Assembly: GCA_002748705.1 (NCBI GenBank)
Contig: PDSZ01000014.1
Span: 1 to 22,440 of the forward strand
Origin: Candidatus Fermentibacterota bacterium
GTDB taxonomy: Bacteria > Fermentibacterota > Fermentibacteria > Fermentibacterales > Fermentibacteraceae
Direction of reading: 5' to 3'
Length of the DNA: 22,440 nt
In this document: positions 14,063-21,827 of the stretch, in pieces
How the letters are laid out: each line of letters opens with the position of its first letter
Numbering within the stretch: position 1 is the stretch's first letter
Notes under the pieces: generated by a model
What the model was told of the DNA's origin: nothing
What the model saw: only the letters and a program-made list of their open reading frames with translations
Databases searched by the model: none
Position numbers and translations under genes: made by a program

Positions 14063-15052
14063 ATGAAGAGAATTCTCACCGGTGACAGGCCCACAGGACC
14101 GCTTCATCTTGGGCACTTTGTCGGATCACTTCGAAACAGGGTCAGGCTTCAGAACGATTTCGACACCTTCATTATAGTTGCTGATGTGCAGGCTCTTACC
14201 ACTCACTGGGAATCCCCTGAACTTCTCAAGACCCATGTACAGGAGGTAGCCCTTGACAATATCGCTGCAGGGCTTGATCCGGAAAAGGTCAGCATTTTTG
14301 TACAGAGTATGGTGCCGCAGATAGCTGAGCTTACAGTGTTCTTCGGCCTCTATACCACTGTAAGCAGACTCAGGCACAACCCCACAATAAAGACTGAAGC
14401 GAAGCAGTACGGCTATACAGACATGACCTACGGATTTCTGGGTTACCCTGTAAGTCAGGCAGCGGATATTCTTTTCTGCAGAGCAGAGCTTGTTCCAGTA
14501 GGTGAAGACCAGCTTCCTCATGTGGAGGTAACAAGATTCGTTGCAAGAAGGTTCAACGAGCTTTACGGTCAGGTATTCCCTGAGCCTCAGGCAAAAATCA
14601 GTGATGTCTCAAGGCTTATTGGCCTTGACGGTAATGCGAAGATGAGCAAATCCCTTGGGAATGCCATTTACCTTAAAGATGATCCGTCTGAGATAAGAAA
14701 GAAGGTAATGAGTGCGGTGACCGATCCTGCCCGAATACACAAAACGGATCCTGGTCACCCGAATATCTGTACCATTTTTGCCTACCACAAGGCATTCAAC
14801 GCAGCTGAGGTGCCTGAGATAGAGGAATGCTGCACGAAGGGCACTACAGGATGCGTAGCCTGCAAGAAGAACCTTATGGCAAAACTGGAGGAGACCCTGG
14901 CTCCCATCAGGGAACGAAGGGCGGAGTTTGACAAACCTGGAAGGGTGGAGGAGATACTTCGCGCCGGGACCGGCAGGGCCGTTGCCGCAGGAACGGAAAC
15001 CATGGAAATGGTCCGTGAGGCGATGCAGACTGATTACTGGAAAGAGAGATAG
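14063..15052 (+). CDS. trpS: Tryptophanyl-tRNA synthetase
   Basis: This 329-residue class I synthetase charges tRNA-Trp. TGPLHLGHFVG (HLGH at 15-18) is the HIGH motif and AKMSKSLGN (193-197) is KMSKS; GEDQLPHVEVTR is the usual adenylate region. Length and motif spacing match bacterial TrpS. I chose the ATG at 14063 because TAAGGA sits six bases upstream; a TTG at 14057 would add two residues only. It lies nine bases after the kinase gene and three bases before cysS, so all appear co-transcribed. CVACKK near residue 270 is a Cys pair also seen in some TrpS proteins. Confidence 0.97.
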   Translation: MKRILTGDRPTGPLHLGHFVGSLRNRVRLQNDFDTFIIVADVQALTTHWESPELLKTHVQEVALDNIAAGLDPEKVSIFVQSMVPQIAELTVFFGLYTTVSRLRHNPTIKTEAKQYGYTDMTYGFLGYPVSQAADILFCRAELVPVGEDQLPHVEVTRFVARRFNELYGQVFPEPQAKISDVSRLIGLDGNAKMSKSLGNAIYLKDDPSEIRKKVMSAVTDPARIHKTDPGHPNICTIFAYHKAFNAAEVPEIEECCTKGTTGCVACKKNLMAKLEETLAPIRERRAEFDKPGRVEEILRAGTGRAVAAGTETMEMVREAMQTDYWKER

Positions 15053-15054
15053 AG

Positions 15055-16482
15055 ATGTTAACTCTTTACAACACGCTTACAAGGAGCAAGGAGCAGTTTG
15101 AACCGCTCAACCCGCCCTTTGCGGGTATGTATGTGTGCGGCCCCACTGTTTACGGACACAGCCACCTGGGGCACGGCAAGAGTTATGTGAGTCTGGATGT
15201 TCTCGTACGGTATCTCAGGTACCTTGGCTACAAGGTGCGATATGTACAGAACATCACCGATGTGGGCCATCTCACCGATGATGCAGATGCAGGGGAAGAC
15301 AAGCTGCAGAAGCAGGCACGGCTTGAGAAGCTTGAACCGATGGAAATAGCAGAGAAGTATACTGCCAGCTATTTCAGGGATATGGATGCTCTTAATGTAC
15401 TCAGGCCCGACATATCCCCCAGAGCCAGCGGACATATTCCGGAGCAGATTGAAATGGTCCGTAAACTGATTGAAAAGGGTCATGCCTATGAGGTTAATGG
15501 TGATGTGTATTTTGATGTCTCGTCATTTTCAGATTATGGAAAACTCAGCGGCAGAAAAGGTAATGAAGCCCTTTCAGGCAGCAGAGTAGACACTGCCAGG
15601 GGAAAGCGTGATCCAAGGGATTTTGCACTTTGGAAGAGTGCAGGTGATGATCACATACTTCGCTGGAACAGTCCCTGGGGATGGGGATACCCTGGATGGC
15701 ATCTTGAGTGTTCTGCAATGGCCATGCGCTACCTTGGCGAAACTGTAGACATACACTGCGGCGGCATAGAAAACTCCTTCCCCCACCATGAATGCGAGAT
15801 AGCCCAGTCTGAGGCAGTTACCGGAAAGCCTTTCGTCAGATACTGGGTTCACAACAACATGGTAACCGTTGAGGGGCAGAAGATGGGTAAGAGTCTGGGC
15901 AACTTTACCCTTCTCAGAGACCTGTTTGCCAACTGGCATCCAATGGTGGTGAGGCTCTACATACTGAGAAGCCACTACCGGAGCCCGCTGGATTTCTCAA
16001 AGGAAGGGCTTGCAGGGGCCAGAAGCGGTCTGGAAAGGCTTGTTTCGTTTAGAAACCGCCTCGGCACACCGGAAGCAGGCGAACCATCAGAGAAAGTGCT
16101 TGAGCTTGTGAAGGGAACAAGGGAAGCATTTGAGAATCAGCTTGATGATGACCTTAACACTCCTGGAGCACTGGCTGCGGTCTTTGATTTCGTAAGATCA
16201 GGTAATACCATACTTGAGGGAAATCCATCAGACGGAGACCGCAGGGCAATGGCTGACCTTATGGATGTTCTTGTTACAGATGTTCTGGGCATAGTTCTTG
16301 AGTCAGGGGGAGCAGATAATTCAGCTGAAGCACTCTGCGCCATACTTGGTGAACTCAGAGGATACCTGAGAAAGAACAAACTTTTTGCCCAGGCTGACAA
16401 GATGCGGGACGATCTGAAGAAAGCAGGATACTCTGTTCAGGATCTTCCCGGTGGAGTGAGCAGGGTGGTTCCCGACCTGTAA
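15055..16482 (+). CDS. cysS: Cysteinyl-tRNA synthetase
   Basis: This 475-residue enzyme charges tRNA-Cys. CGPTVYG with HLGHGKSYV holds the HIGH motif (37-40), and KMGKS (276-280) is the KMSKS loop. The zinc ligands of the family, Cys28, Cys219, His244 and Glu248, all align. GWHLECSAMA and HCGGIENSFPHHECEIAQ are the conserved core. The C-terminal helical anticodon domain (DALR/DHR-like) ends with FAQADKMRDDLKKAGY. It is two bases from trpS. A tRNA-Cys gene lies elsewhere in the window at 2441, but no operon links them. Confidence 0.98.
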   Translation: MLTLYNTLTRSKEQFEPLNPPFAGMYVCGPTVYGHSHLGHGKSYVSLDVLVRYLRYLGYKVRYVQNITDVGHLTDDADAGEDKLQKQARLEKLEPMEIAEKYTASYFRDMDALNVLRPDISPRASGHIPEQIEMVRKLIEKGHAYEVNGDVYFDVSSFSDYGKLSGRKGNEALSGSRVDTARGKRDPRDFALWKSAGDDHILRWNSPWGWGYPGWHLECSAMAMRYLGETVDIHCGGIENSFPHHECEIAQSEAVTGKPFVRYWVHNNMVTVEGQKMGKSLGNFTLLRDLFANWHPMVVRLYILRSHYRSPLDFSKEGLAGARSGLERLVSFRNRLGTPEAGEPSEKVLELVKGTREAFENQLDDDLNTPGALAAVFDFVRSGNTILEGNPSDGDRRAMADLMDVLVTDVLGIVLESGGADNSAEALCAILGELRGYLRKNKLFAQADKMRDDLKKAGYSVQDLPGGVSRVVPDL

Positions 16483-16505
16483 TCATGGAATAAGGCTATC
16501 TCTTT

Positions 16506-16520
16506 AACAGTATCACTGTT
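16506..16520. repeat. Perfect inverted repeat before the TonB-like gene
   Basis: AACAGT ATC ACTGTT forms a 6-bp perfect dyad with a three-base loop just upstream of AAAGGAGG (16523-16530), the ribosome-binding site. It could be an operator or a small mRNA hairpin that affects translation of the next gene. Function is not shown. Confidence 0.45.
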
Positions 16521-16536
16521 GTAAAGGAGGTGCAAA

Positions 16537-17184
16537 ATGACAGGACAGCGTGACAATGGAATGGAAATCGGTCTTCTTGCCGGTCTCCTTCTGCTTAATG
16601 TTCTCTTCCAGTTCATTCCTGCAGGTGATCTGGGCAGACTCTCAACAAGAACCTTCGACAATTCCATGGAAGCTGTGGAAGCTTTTCTTCCCTATGATGC
16701 CACAGTAGAGGAGAAGCAGCAGGAGATTGTTCAGGAGACCCTTGAAATTCAGCAGCAGGTTGAAGAGACAGTGGAGGAGATTTCTCAGGAACTGATTATT
16801 TCTTTCAGCGATGATACTGTTGGTCTTTCATCTGTAAGCACTGTGGAGATGGGTACAGGTTCCGCAGCAAATGGTACTGATGAGATTGGTCCTCCTGTGT
16901 TTCAGCCGGTTGAGGTATTTCCTGCATGTATCTTCATGCCGCCGCCTGAGTATCCTGAAATGGCCAGAATGGCAGGTGTAGAGGGCACGGTGACACTATG
17001 GGTCTATGTGGATGCAAACGGTATGGTTCAGGAAACGCAAATAATGCAGGGAAGCGGTGTGAACTCACTTGATGACGCAGCTCTTGCTGCAGCTTTTAAC
17101 ACAAGGTGGAGTCCTGCAAGAAACAACGGTGAGACTACAGGAGTCTGGACAACTCTCAGGTATGATTTCAGGCTTTCTGAATGA
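16537..17184 (+). CDS. TonB-like C-terminal domain protein
   Basis: This 215-residue protein has one N-terminal membrane helix (about 10-28, IGLLAGLLLLNVLFQF), a periplasmic linker and a TonB C-terminal domain. The linker has a Glu/Gln-rich coiled coil (57-88, EEKQQEIVQETLEIQQQVEE) in place of the usual proline-rich arm. The domain (about 128-215) shows PPPEYPEMARMAGVEGTVTLWVYVDANG and ends ...YDFRLSE, matching TonB_C. Such proteins couple the inner-membrane proton force to outer-membrane transporters, or help assemble envelope complexes. No ExbB or ExbD genes are near. The ATG has AAAGGAGG six bases upstream. It follows cysS by 54 bases. Confidence 0.9.
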   Translation: MTGQRDNGMEIGLLAGLLLLNVLFQFIPAGDLGRLSTRTFDNSMEAVEAFLPYDATVEEKQQEIVQETLEIQQQVEETVEEISQELIISFSDDTVGLSSVSTVEMGTGSAANGTDEIGPPVFQPVEVFPACIFMPPPEYPEMARMAGVEGTVTLWVYVDANGMVQETQIMQGSGVNSLDDAALAAAFNTRWSPARNNGETTGVWTTLRYDFRLSE

Positions 17185-17211
17185 AAAAAGCCCCCCTGAA
17201 ACGGAGGGCTT
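17184..17211 (-). terminator. Intrinsic terminator of rpsT (also closes the TonB-like gene)
   Basis: AAGCCC...GGGCTT (17188-17211) pairs over about nine bases with one mismatch and a six-base loop. On the minus strand the stem is followed by six T residues (complement of 17184-17189), the classical form. It can also fold in plus transcripts but lacks a T-run there. Confidence 0.8.
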
Positions 17212-17229
17212 ATCTATAAACCGGATGAA

Positions 17230-17466
17230 TTAGTTGAGAACCCTGCTCTTGAGCCGTCTGGCCTTGTTGGGATGCATAAGCCTTGTTCTGCCGGCCTTGT
17301 CAAGGAGGCTCTGAGCTGTTTTAACGGCTGCTGCTTTTTCCTCAGGTGTTCCAGCGGCTTTAACCTTCTTGAGAGCTGTGCGAAGCCTTCTGAGCTTCCT
17401 GTGGTTTCTCTCGTATTTTGTTCCATCGGTTCTGTGTCGTTTGACTGACTGTTTGCTCCTTGCCAA
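17230..17466 (-). CDS. rpsT: 30S ribosomal protein S20
   Basis: This 78-residue, strongly basic protein matches bS20 over its whole length (MARSKQSVKRHRTDG..., KYERNHRKLRRLRTALKKV and LLDKAGRTRLMHPNKARRLKSR). It binds 16S rRNA in the small subunit. The start is TTG at 17466 with AGGAGAGG upstream; E. coli rpsT also uses a UUG start, linked to autoregulation. It is the only clearly expressed minus-strand gene apart from the IS, has its own promoter and terminator and is single. Its leader of about 73 bases could bind S20. Confidence 0.97.
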   Translation of the reverse strand: MARSKQSVKRHRTDGTKYERNHRKLRRLRTALKKVKAAGTPEEKAAAVKTAQSLLDKAGRTRLMHPNKARRLKSRVLN

Positions 17467-17546
17467 GAGCCCTCTCCTTTCGCAGAATATACGGCACGAG
17501 CGTAGCTCTTAATCCCGTATTAGGGTTTTCTACCTTATGACGGGCA

Positions 17547-17575
17547 AATTTACAGTATCCAATTGCCAATGTCAA
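17547..17575 (-). promoter_or_regulatory. rpsT promoter
   Basis: On the minus strand a perfect TTGACA (17570-17575), a 17-bp spacer and TAAATT (17547-17552) form a strong promoter. Transcription would start near 17540, leaving about 73 bases of leader before the TTG start. Confidence 0.75.
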
Positions 17576-17596
17576 CTATAGAGTAAGGAGCTTAAA

Positions 17597-19018
17597 ATGC
17601 AAAAACTACTTGTGGCAGCAATGGTTCTGCTTGTGTCCTCTGCAATGAATGCAGAGAGGCTTGTCAGAATTCCTGCTGTTACCGACAGCGATTTCATATC
17701 TGTTCAATCAATGGGTTATGACATAACTGCCGGCAGCAGAGATGAAGGTTTTGTAGATGTATGTATAGCAGATCGTTATGTAGAGGAGACTCTTCAGAGG
17801 TATCCTGATGCCAGGCTTCTTCCCCTGGAGTGGTCAACACTGGTGTCAACAGACAATACAGAGATGGGCTATTACTACGGCCCTAATGAGAACAATGTAT
17901 TCTGGGCAACTCTCGCGGAAAGCAGCGACCTTGTGGATACCCCTGTTTCATACGGAACTTCGTTTGAAGGCAGGGATTTGTACTATGTAAGAATCTCCAA
18001 TGCAGGAGCTGGAGCGCCTGCCATTCTCTTCACAGCGCTGACTCACGCAAGAGAAGCGGGAAGCAATGCAGTTTTGATAGATTTTGCCTCATGGCTTTCA
18101 GCTGAATACGGCTCTGATACAATGGCAACCTTTATTCTGGACAATTCCCAGGTCTACTTCGTTCCCATGATTAATGTTGATGGATACTACTACAACCTTC
18201 CTTCAGGGGCAAACAACCACAGGAAGAACATGAACTTTTCTGATCCTGTTGCTTCTTCCGGAATAGATCTGAACAGGAACTTCACCTATATGTGGGGTTA
18301 TGATAACATCGGCTCCAGCCCTGATCCATACAGCGAGACATACAGAGGTCACCAGGCAGCCAGTGAAGTTGAAACCCAGGCTCTCATTTCCTTCATGCAG
18401 AGCATAAATCCCATTGGCGGATTTCATTACCACACTTACGGAGGCTATCTCCTTTATCCTTACAGTTACAACAACACCCCTACACCTCATCAGTCCACCT
18501 TCCAGAACTGGGCAGTAGAATTAACATCCCAGAACAACTATCAGTATGGCAGATGCGGAGAAATCCTTTACAATGCCAATGGCGATGCTATTGACTGGTC
18601 CTATGGTGAGAACGGATATCTGTTCTACACTCCGGAAGTGGATGACAACGGTTTCTGGGGCAGTCAGAACGACAGTACCCTCCTGGCCACAAACAATCTT
18701 GAGTGCAGGTTCATGAACAAGCGCCTCTGCATGTTCCTTCTGAATTATACCGGTATATCGCAGGAGAGCAGTGAAGGTACTGAAGAAAGCGGACTCTATG
18801 TTTCCCTTTCAGAAAATCCGGTTTCATCAGTGCTTTCATACGAAATAACCGGAGCGGGAAATGTGACAGTTTCCATTCTGGATGTATCAGGAAGAACCAT
18901 TGCATACCCTTCAGACGGTACATGGGCTGTACCTCGAAACATTCCTGACGGAGTGTACCTTATCAGAGCTGAAACTGCGAGTTCTTCAGTTACCGAGAGA
19001 TTTACAGTTCTAAGGTAG
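17597..19018 (+). CDS. Secreted M14 zinc carboxypeptidase with C-terminal sorting-like domain
   Basis: This 473-residue protein has a signal peptide (about 1-19, ...SSAMNA). The peptidase domain carries HAREAGS (zinc ligands His150 and Glu153), MINVDGYYYN, RKNM, GIDLNRNF, HYHTYGG (His279) and YTPEVDD, whose Glu347 is the catalytic residue. The last ~75 residues (YVSLSENPVSSVLSYEITG ... SGRTIAYPSDG ... IPDGVYLIRAETASSS) form a Por-secretion-tail-like beta domain as used by type IX secretion, suggesting export to the surface or medium. The start ATG has TAAGGAG nearby. It shares its upstream region with the divergent rpsT gene. It likely trims peptides for nutrition. The sorting role is inferred from the tail pattern. 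Confidence 0.93.
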   Translation: MQKLLVAAMVLLVSSAMNAERLVRIPAVTDSDFISVQSMGYDITAGSRDEGFVDVCIADRYVEETLQRYPDARLLPLEWSTLVSTDNTEMGYYYGPNENNVFWATLAESSDLVDTPVSYGTSFEGRDLYYVRISNAGAGAPAILFTALTHAREAGSNAVLIDFASWLSAEYGSDTMATFILDNSQVYFVPMINVDGYYYNLPSGANNHRKNMNFSDPVASSGIDLNRNFTYMWGYDNIGSSPDPYSETYRGHQAASEVETQALISFMQSINPIGGFHYHTYGGYLLYPYSYNNTPTPHQSTFQNWAVELTSQNNYQYGRCGEILYNANGDAIDWSYGENGYLFYTPEVDDNGFWGSQNDSTLLATNNLECRFMNKRLCMFLLNYTGISQESSEGTEESGLYVSLSENPVSSVLSYEITGAGNVTVSILDVSGRTIAYPSDGTWAVPRNIPDGVYLIRAETASSSVTERFTVLR

Positions 19019-19023
19019 AGGCA

Positions 19024-19815
19024 TTGGCAGCTATGGCAGGAAAGAATGCAGAGAACTACTATCTGCTCCTTGACATAAAACGGAACGCCACTCTTGAGGA
19101 GATAGAGGTGGCGTACGCAAAGATGGCCCTGAAGCATCATCCTGATGTTGCCGGAGACAGCCCTGAAGTACAGAAAAGGTTTGCCAGGATAAACAAGGCA
19201 TATTCAGTTCTCAGCAAAGCTGATAAGAGAGCTGATTACGACAAGCTCCTCGGTGACCCTGATTTCGAATGGCAGGAAGATGTCATTACTGCTGAACAGG
19301 GAAGCGTTTCACCGGATGCAGGTAAAGATGAACCGCAGCAGGAAGCCAGGCCGGCGGGAAAGACTGTCAGAAAGGAAAAACAGACCTCCGGCCCAGGTTC
19401 CAGAATGAGTCGCAAACGGCTTGAACGAGTTATGATTAACTCTAAGAAGCTTATCTCAAAAGGCGATTTCTGGAGGGCAGATGCTCTTCTTAAACAGGCT
19501 GTTCTTGCCTTTCCCAGAGATCCTGAGATAAGGCGGCTTCTTGCCAGGGCATCAGAGGGACGGGGACGATTGAGAGAAGCAGTTGAGGACTTGAAGGCTG
19601 CTGTTGAGATTGAGTACTTCAACCCTCTTAACCATACCCTGATCGGCAATCTCTATATCAAGGCCGGCCAGCTGGAGCGGGCTTCTAAATCCTTTTACGA
19701 TGCGCTTTCATGGCAGGAAGACTACAGCCCTGCATTGAATGGGCTGAAAAATATACAGGAACTGAGAAAGAAAGCTCTTCCATGGTGGAAGAGGCTGCTG
19801 GGAAAGAAAAAATGA
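19024..19815 (+). CDS. DnaJ-domain protein with TPR repeats
   Basis: This 263-residue protein has a J domain at about 10-75 (NYYLLLDIKRNATLEEIEVAYAKM..., with HHPD, the HPD motif that stimulates Hsp70 ATPase). Its middle is a charged linker of about 70 residues. From about residue 135 there are TPR-like helices (FWRADALLKQAVLAFPRDP, REAVEDLKAAVEI, YIKAGQLERASKSFYDAL). It ends in a basic [15 protein letters not shown] tail. It could be a Hsp70 co-chaperone or targeting factor. The TTG at 19024 has AAGG eight bases upstream; the ATG at 19033 is an alternative. Its stop overlaps the MerR gene start by four bases. It lies five bases after the M14 peptidase gene. Confidence 0.9.
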   Translation: MAAMAGKNAENYYLLLDIKRNATLEEIEVAYAKMALKHHPDVAGDSPEVQKRFARINKAYSVLSKADKRADYDKLLGDPDFEWQEDVITAEQGSVSPDAGKDEPQQEARPAGKTVRKEKQTSGPGSRMSRKRLERVMINSKKLISKGDFWRADALLKQAVLAFPRDPEIRRLLARASEGRGRLREAVEDLKAAVEIEYFNPLNHTLIGNLYIKAGQLERASKSFYDALSWQEDYSPALNGLKNIQELRKKALPWWKRLLGKKK

Positions 19816-20189
19816 AGGACACAGGAGCAAGACTCTATTATTCCATTGGAGAAGTAAGCGAGATGCTTGGCATCAAGCCCCATACCCTTCACTACTGGGA
19901 GAGTGCGTTTCCTTTACTGAAACCCCACAAGAACAATGCAGGAAACAGGTGTTACAGGCCAGGTGATTTGAAGCTGATCAAGCTTATCGACAAGCTTGTG
20001 AACAAGGAAGGGTATTCCATAGAAGGGGCCAGGAAACAGCTTCAGAATCTCAAGAAGAACAACGGTCAGCTTACCCTTGATCTGAAAGATAAAGCTGTTG
20101 CCGGAGAAGTTCTCGACAGGGTTTGCGGTGAAATAGAGTCAATGATAAGGGATTTGTCAAAACAGCCTCTGACCGAGGTTGACGACTGA
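19812..20189 (+). CDS. MerR-family transcriptional regulator
   Basis: This 125-residue protein shows the MerR winged helix: [23 protein letters not shown], then [25 protein letters not shown] helix [20 protein letters not shown] follows and a short C-terminal region. It resembles the effector-less HspR-like or housekeeping MerR proteins. I chose the ATG at 19812, which overlaps the DnaJ-TPR stop as ATGA; the longer frame to 19710 would run through the DnaJ gene. The pairing with a J-domain protein recalls dnaJ-hspR arrangements, but here the link is inference. The promoter of the downstream tRNA-Pro lies in its 3' end. Confidence 0.92.
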   Translation: MKDTGARLYYSIGEVSEMLGIKPHTLHYWESAFPLLKPHKNNAGNRCYRPGDLKLIKLIDKLVNKEGYSIEGARKQLQNLKKNNGQLTLDLKDKAVAGEVLDRVCGEIESMIRDLSKQPLTEVDD

Positions 20190-20207
20190 AATCCTGTTGA
20201 ATAGTAT
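20179..20207 (+). promoter_or_regulatory. tRNA-Pro(GGG) promoter
   Basis: TTGACG (20179-20184), a 17-bp spacer and TAGTAT (20202-20207) put the start about six bases before the tRNA. The -35 lies inside the MerR gene. Confidence 0.65.
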
Positions 20208-20219
20208 TGTGCTTCCTGA

Positions 20220-20296
20220 CGGGGCGTGGCGCAGTCCGGTAGCGCACTTGAATGGGGTTCAAGTGGTCGCTGGTTCGAATCCAGTCGCCCCGACCA
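20220..20296 (+). tRNA. tRNA-Pro (GGG)
   Basis: The acceptor CGGGGCG (20220-20226) pairs with CGCCCCG (20286-20292), followed by A73 and encoded CCA. The anticodon stem CTTGA/TCAAG closes the loop ATGGGGT with anticodon GGG. The T loop is TTCGAAT. It reads CCC and CCU codons. Confidence 0.96.
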
Positions 20297-20303
20297 GGCT
20301 GGG

Positions 20304-20327
20304 GAGAGGGGCCTTCCGGTCCCTCTC
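20304..20327 (+). terminator. Strong hairpin after tRNA-Pro, possible terminator or processing stem
   Basis: GAGAGGGGCC pairs with GGTCCCTCTC around a TTCC loop (ten base pairs, one G-U). Only a weak TT follows, so it is not a classical intrinsic terminator; it could still end or attenuate transcription between the tRNA and pcm. Confidence 0.5.
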
Positions 20328-20359
20328 TTGCGCTTAACCGGCAAACCTCAGCAGTGGAG

Positions 20360-21001
20360 ATGCCTGTGAATGTAAAGGCTGCAGCTATGGCGGCAAAACT
20401 GGGTAAGCTGTATCCTGAAGGAAACAGAAGAGTCCTTGATGCCATGGCGGAAGTTCCCAGAGATATCTTTGTGGTTCCAGGCTGGAAGAGAATGGCCTGG
20501 GAAGACACCAGCCTTCCAATAGGTCATGGTCAGACAATCAGCAAACCGGCAACAGTATTCAGAATGCTCAATGCAATGGAGCCTGTATTTGACATGAAGT
20601 TCCTTGAGGTAGGCAGCGGAAGCGGCTACCTTGCCTCTGTGGCATCCAGGCTCTTTAAAAAGATTTACTGTGTTGAGCGGGTTCTGGGGCTTGTGGAGCC
20701 TTCCAGAAAGAACATTCTGGCAACAGGCGCCAGAAATGTCATGGTTCGCTACGGAGACGGCAGCGGAGGGTGGAGCAGGTACGCTCCGTTTGACGGTATT
20801 CTTTACAGCGCAGGAGCGCCGAAACTGCCTGAATCTCTCGCAGAGCAGCTTGCTGAGGGGGGCCTTGCAGGGGTTCCTGTAGGCTCAAAGAGCAATCAGG
20901 TATTCACAGTGTGGAGAAAGCAGGGCGGTCAGCTTGTTGAAGTTGATTCGTTCCCGTGTTCCTTTGTACCGCTTGTTGGAAAAGAGGGATGGAATGGGTG
21001 A
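20360..21001 (+). CDS. pcm: Protein-L-isoaspartate O-methyltransferase
   Basis: This 213-residue enzyme repairs isoaspartyl sites in aged proteins using SAM. LPIGHGQTISKPATVFRM is the substrate-side signature, and FLEVGSGSGYLASVASRL is motif I of the SAM-binding fold. YGDGSGGWSRYAPFDGIL and EQLAEGGLAGVPVG complete the family pattern. The ATG at 20360 is listed; a GTG at 20366 is better spaced from GGAG (six bases) and would shorten the protein by two residues. The last codons overlap the export-protein gene. The SAM hydrolase in the other operon shares SAM as a substrate, but no link is implied. Confidence 0.94.
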   Translation: MPVNVKAAAMAAKLGKLYPEGNRRVLDAMAEVPRDIFVVPGWKRMAWEDTSLPIGHGQTISKPATVFRMLNAMEPVFDMKFLEVGSGSGYLASVASRLFKKIYCVERVLGLVEPSRKNILATGARNVMVRYGDGSGGWSRYAPFDGILYSAGAPKLPESLAEQLAEGGLAGVPVGSKSNQVFTVWRKQGGQLVEVDSFPCSFVPLVGKEGWNG

Positions 21002-21518
21002 GCAAATTGCCCTTGAGATAATCAGGGCACTAAGTAATGTTCCAGGTGAGATTGTAATGATGTTTCTCTCTGCATTGCCTGTTACTGAACTCAGGGCATC
21101 CATACCGGTTGCCTGCACAGTAATGGCAGACCAGTGGGCGTGGCCATGGTGGAAAACCTACATACTTGCAGTGGCAGGAAATATGCTGCCTGTACCATTC
21201 ATTCTTCTTCTGCTCGGACCTGTCAGCCGGTGGCTCTCCAGGTGGAGCCTTTTCAAAAAGTTCTTTGACTGGCTCTTTGAAAGAACCCGTAGAAGAGCAG
21301 GAAAACATGTGGAGAAGTACAGGGCTATGGGGCTTGCTGCATTTGTCGCAATACCTCTTCCAGTCACCGGAGCATGGACAGGAAGCGCAGCTGCTTTCGT
21401 CTTCGGCATTCCCTTCAGGCTGGCTTTACCCTCAGTATTTCTCGGTGTGATTACAGCAGGCGCGATTATCACTCTTATAATGAATGGCGTTCTTTCAGGC
21501 CTCAGCTTTCTCCTGTAG
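20994..21518 (+). CDS. COG2426-type small multi-drug export family membrane protein
   Basis: This 174-residue protein has about four hydrophobic helices. MMFLSALPVTELRASIPVAC near the N-terminus is the conserved TELRaaIPVA motif of the family. LVAGN-like and PVPFILLLLGPVSRWLSRW follow, with a basic amphipathic loop (RTRRRAGKHVEKY) and a second half containing AIPLPVTGAWTGSAAAFVFG. The family is annotated as small export proteins without a firm substrate. The ATG at 20994 overlaps the pcm gene by eight bases and has AGAGGG six bases upstream. It likely sits in the cytoplasmic membrane. Confidence 0.9.
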   Translation: MGEQIALEIIRALSNVPGEIVMMFLSALPVTELRASIPVACTVMADQWAWPWWKTYILAVAGNMLPVPFILLLLGPVSRWLSRWSLFKKFFDWLFERTRRRAGKHVEKYRAMGLAAFVAIPLPVTGAWTGSAAAFVFGIPFRLALPSVFLGVITAGAIITLIMNGVLSGLSFLL

Positions 21519-21522
21519 GAAG

Positions 21523-21551
21523 TTGCCGTATAGAGCTTAATTTCTTAGATT
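21523..21551 (+). promoter_or_regulatory. tRNA-Pro(CGG) promoter
   Basis: TTGCCG (21523-21528), a 17-bp spacer and TAGATT (21546-21551) place a start near 21558, about eight bases before the tRNA. Confidence 0.5.
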
Positions 21552-21565
21552 CCATCTCCATCGGT

Positions 21566-21643
<78 letters not shown>

Positions 21644-21703
21644 TTATTTCTCTCATCAGAATAATAAATTCAGCAATGCTTTGCTTCAGAGCGGACATGC
21701 CTA

Positions 21704-21732
21704 TTGACACAAAGATGATGATGACCTAAGAT
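21704..21732 (+). promoter_or_regulatory. Strong promoter of the secreted-protein gene
   Basis: A perfect TTGACA (21704-21709), a 17-bp spacer and TAAGAT (21727-21732) precede the gene at 21828, giving a leader of about 90 bases. Confidence 0.7.
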
Positions 21733-21827
21733 ATTTATTTAGAGAATGTTTTTAAGCTGATATGAAGGTTTTCATAACAGTTATTGTAGTGATGCATGGT
21801 ACTTATTCTCTAGGAAAGGCGGGCAAA

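Noticed and set aside
19710..19811. Longer MerR start at 19710
   Set aside because: It would lie inside the DnaJ-TPR gene. The ATGA overlap at 19812 begins exactly before the winged helix.
20304..20327. Riboswitch before pcm (SAM-related)
   Set aside because: Only a single GC-rich hairpin is present after the tRNA. There is no multi-helix aptamer or conserved SAM riboswitch core.
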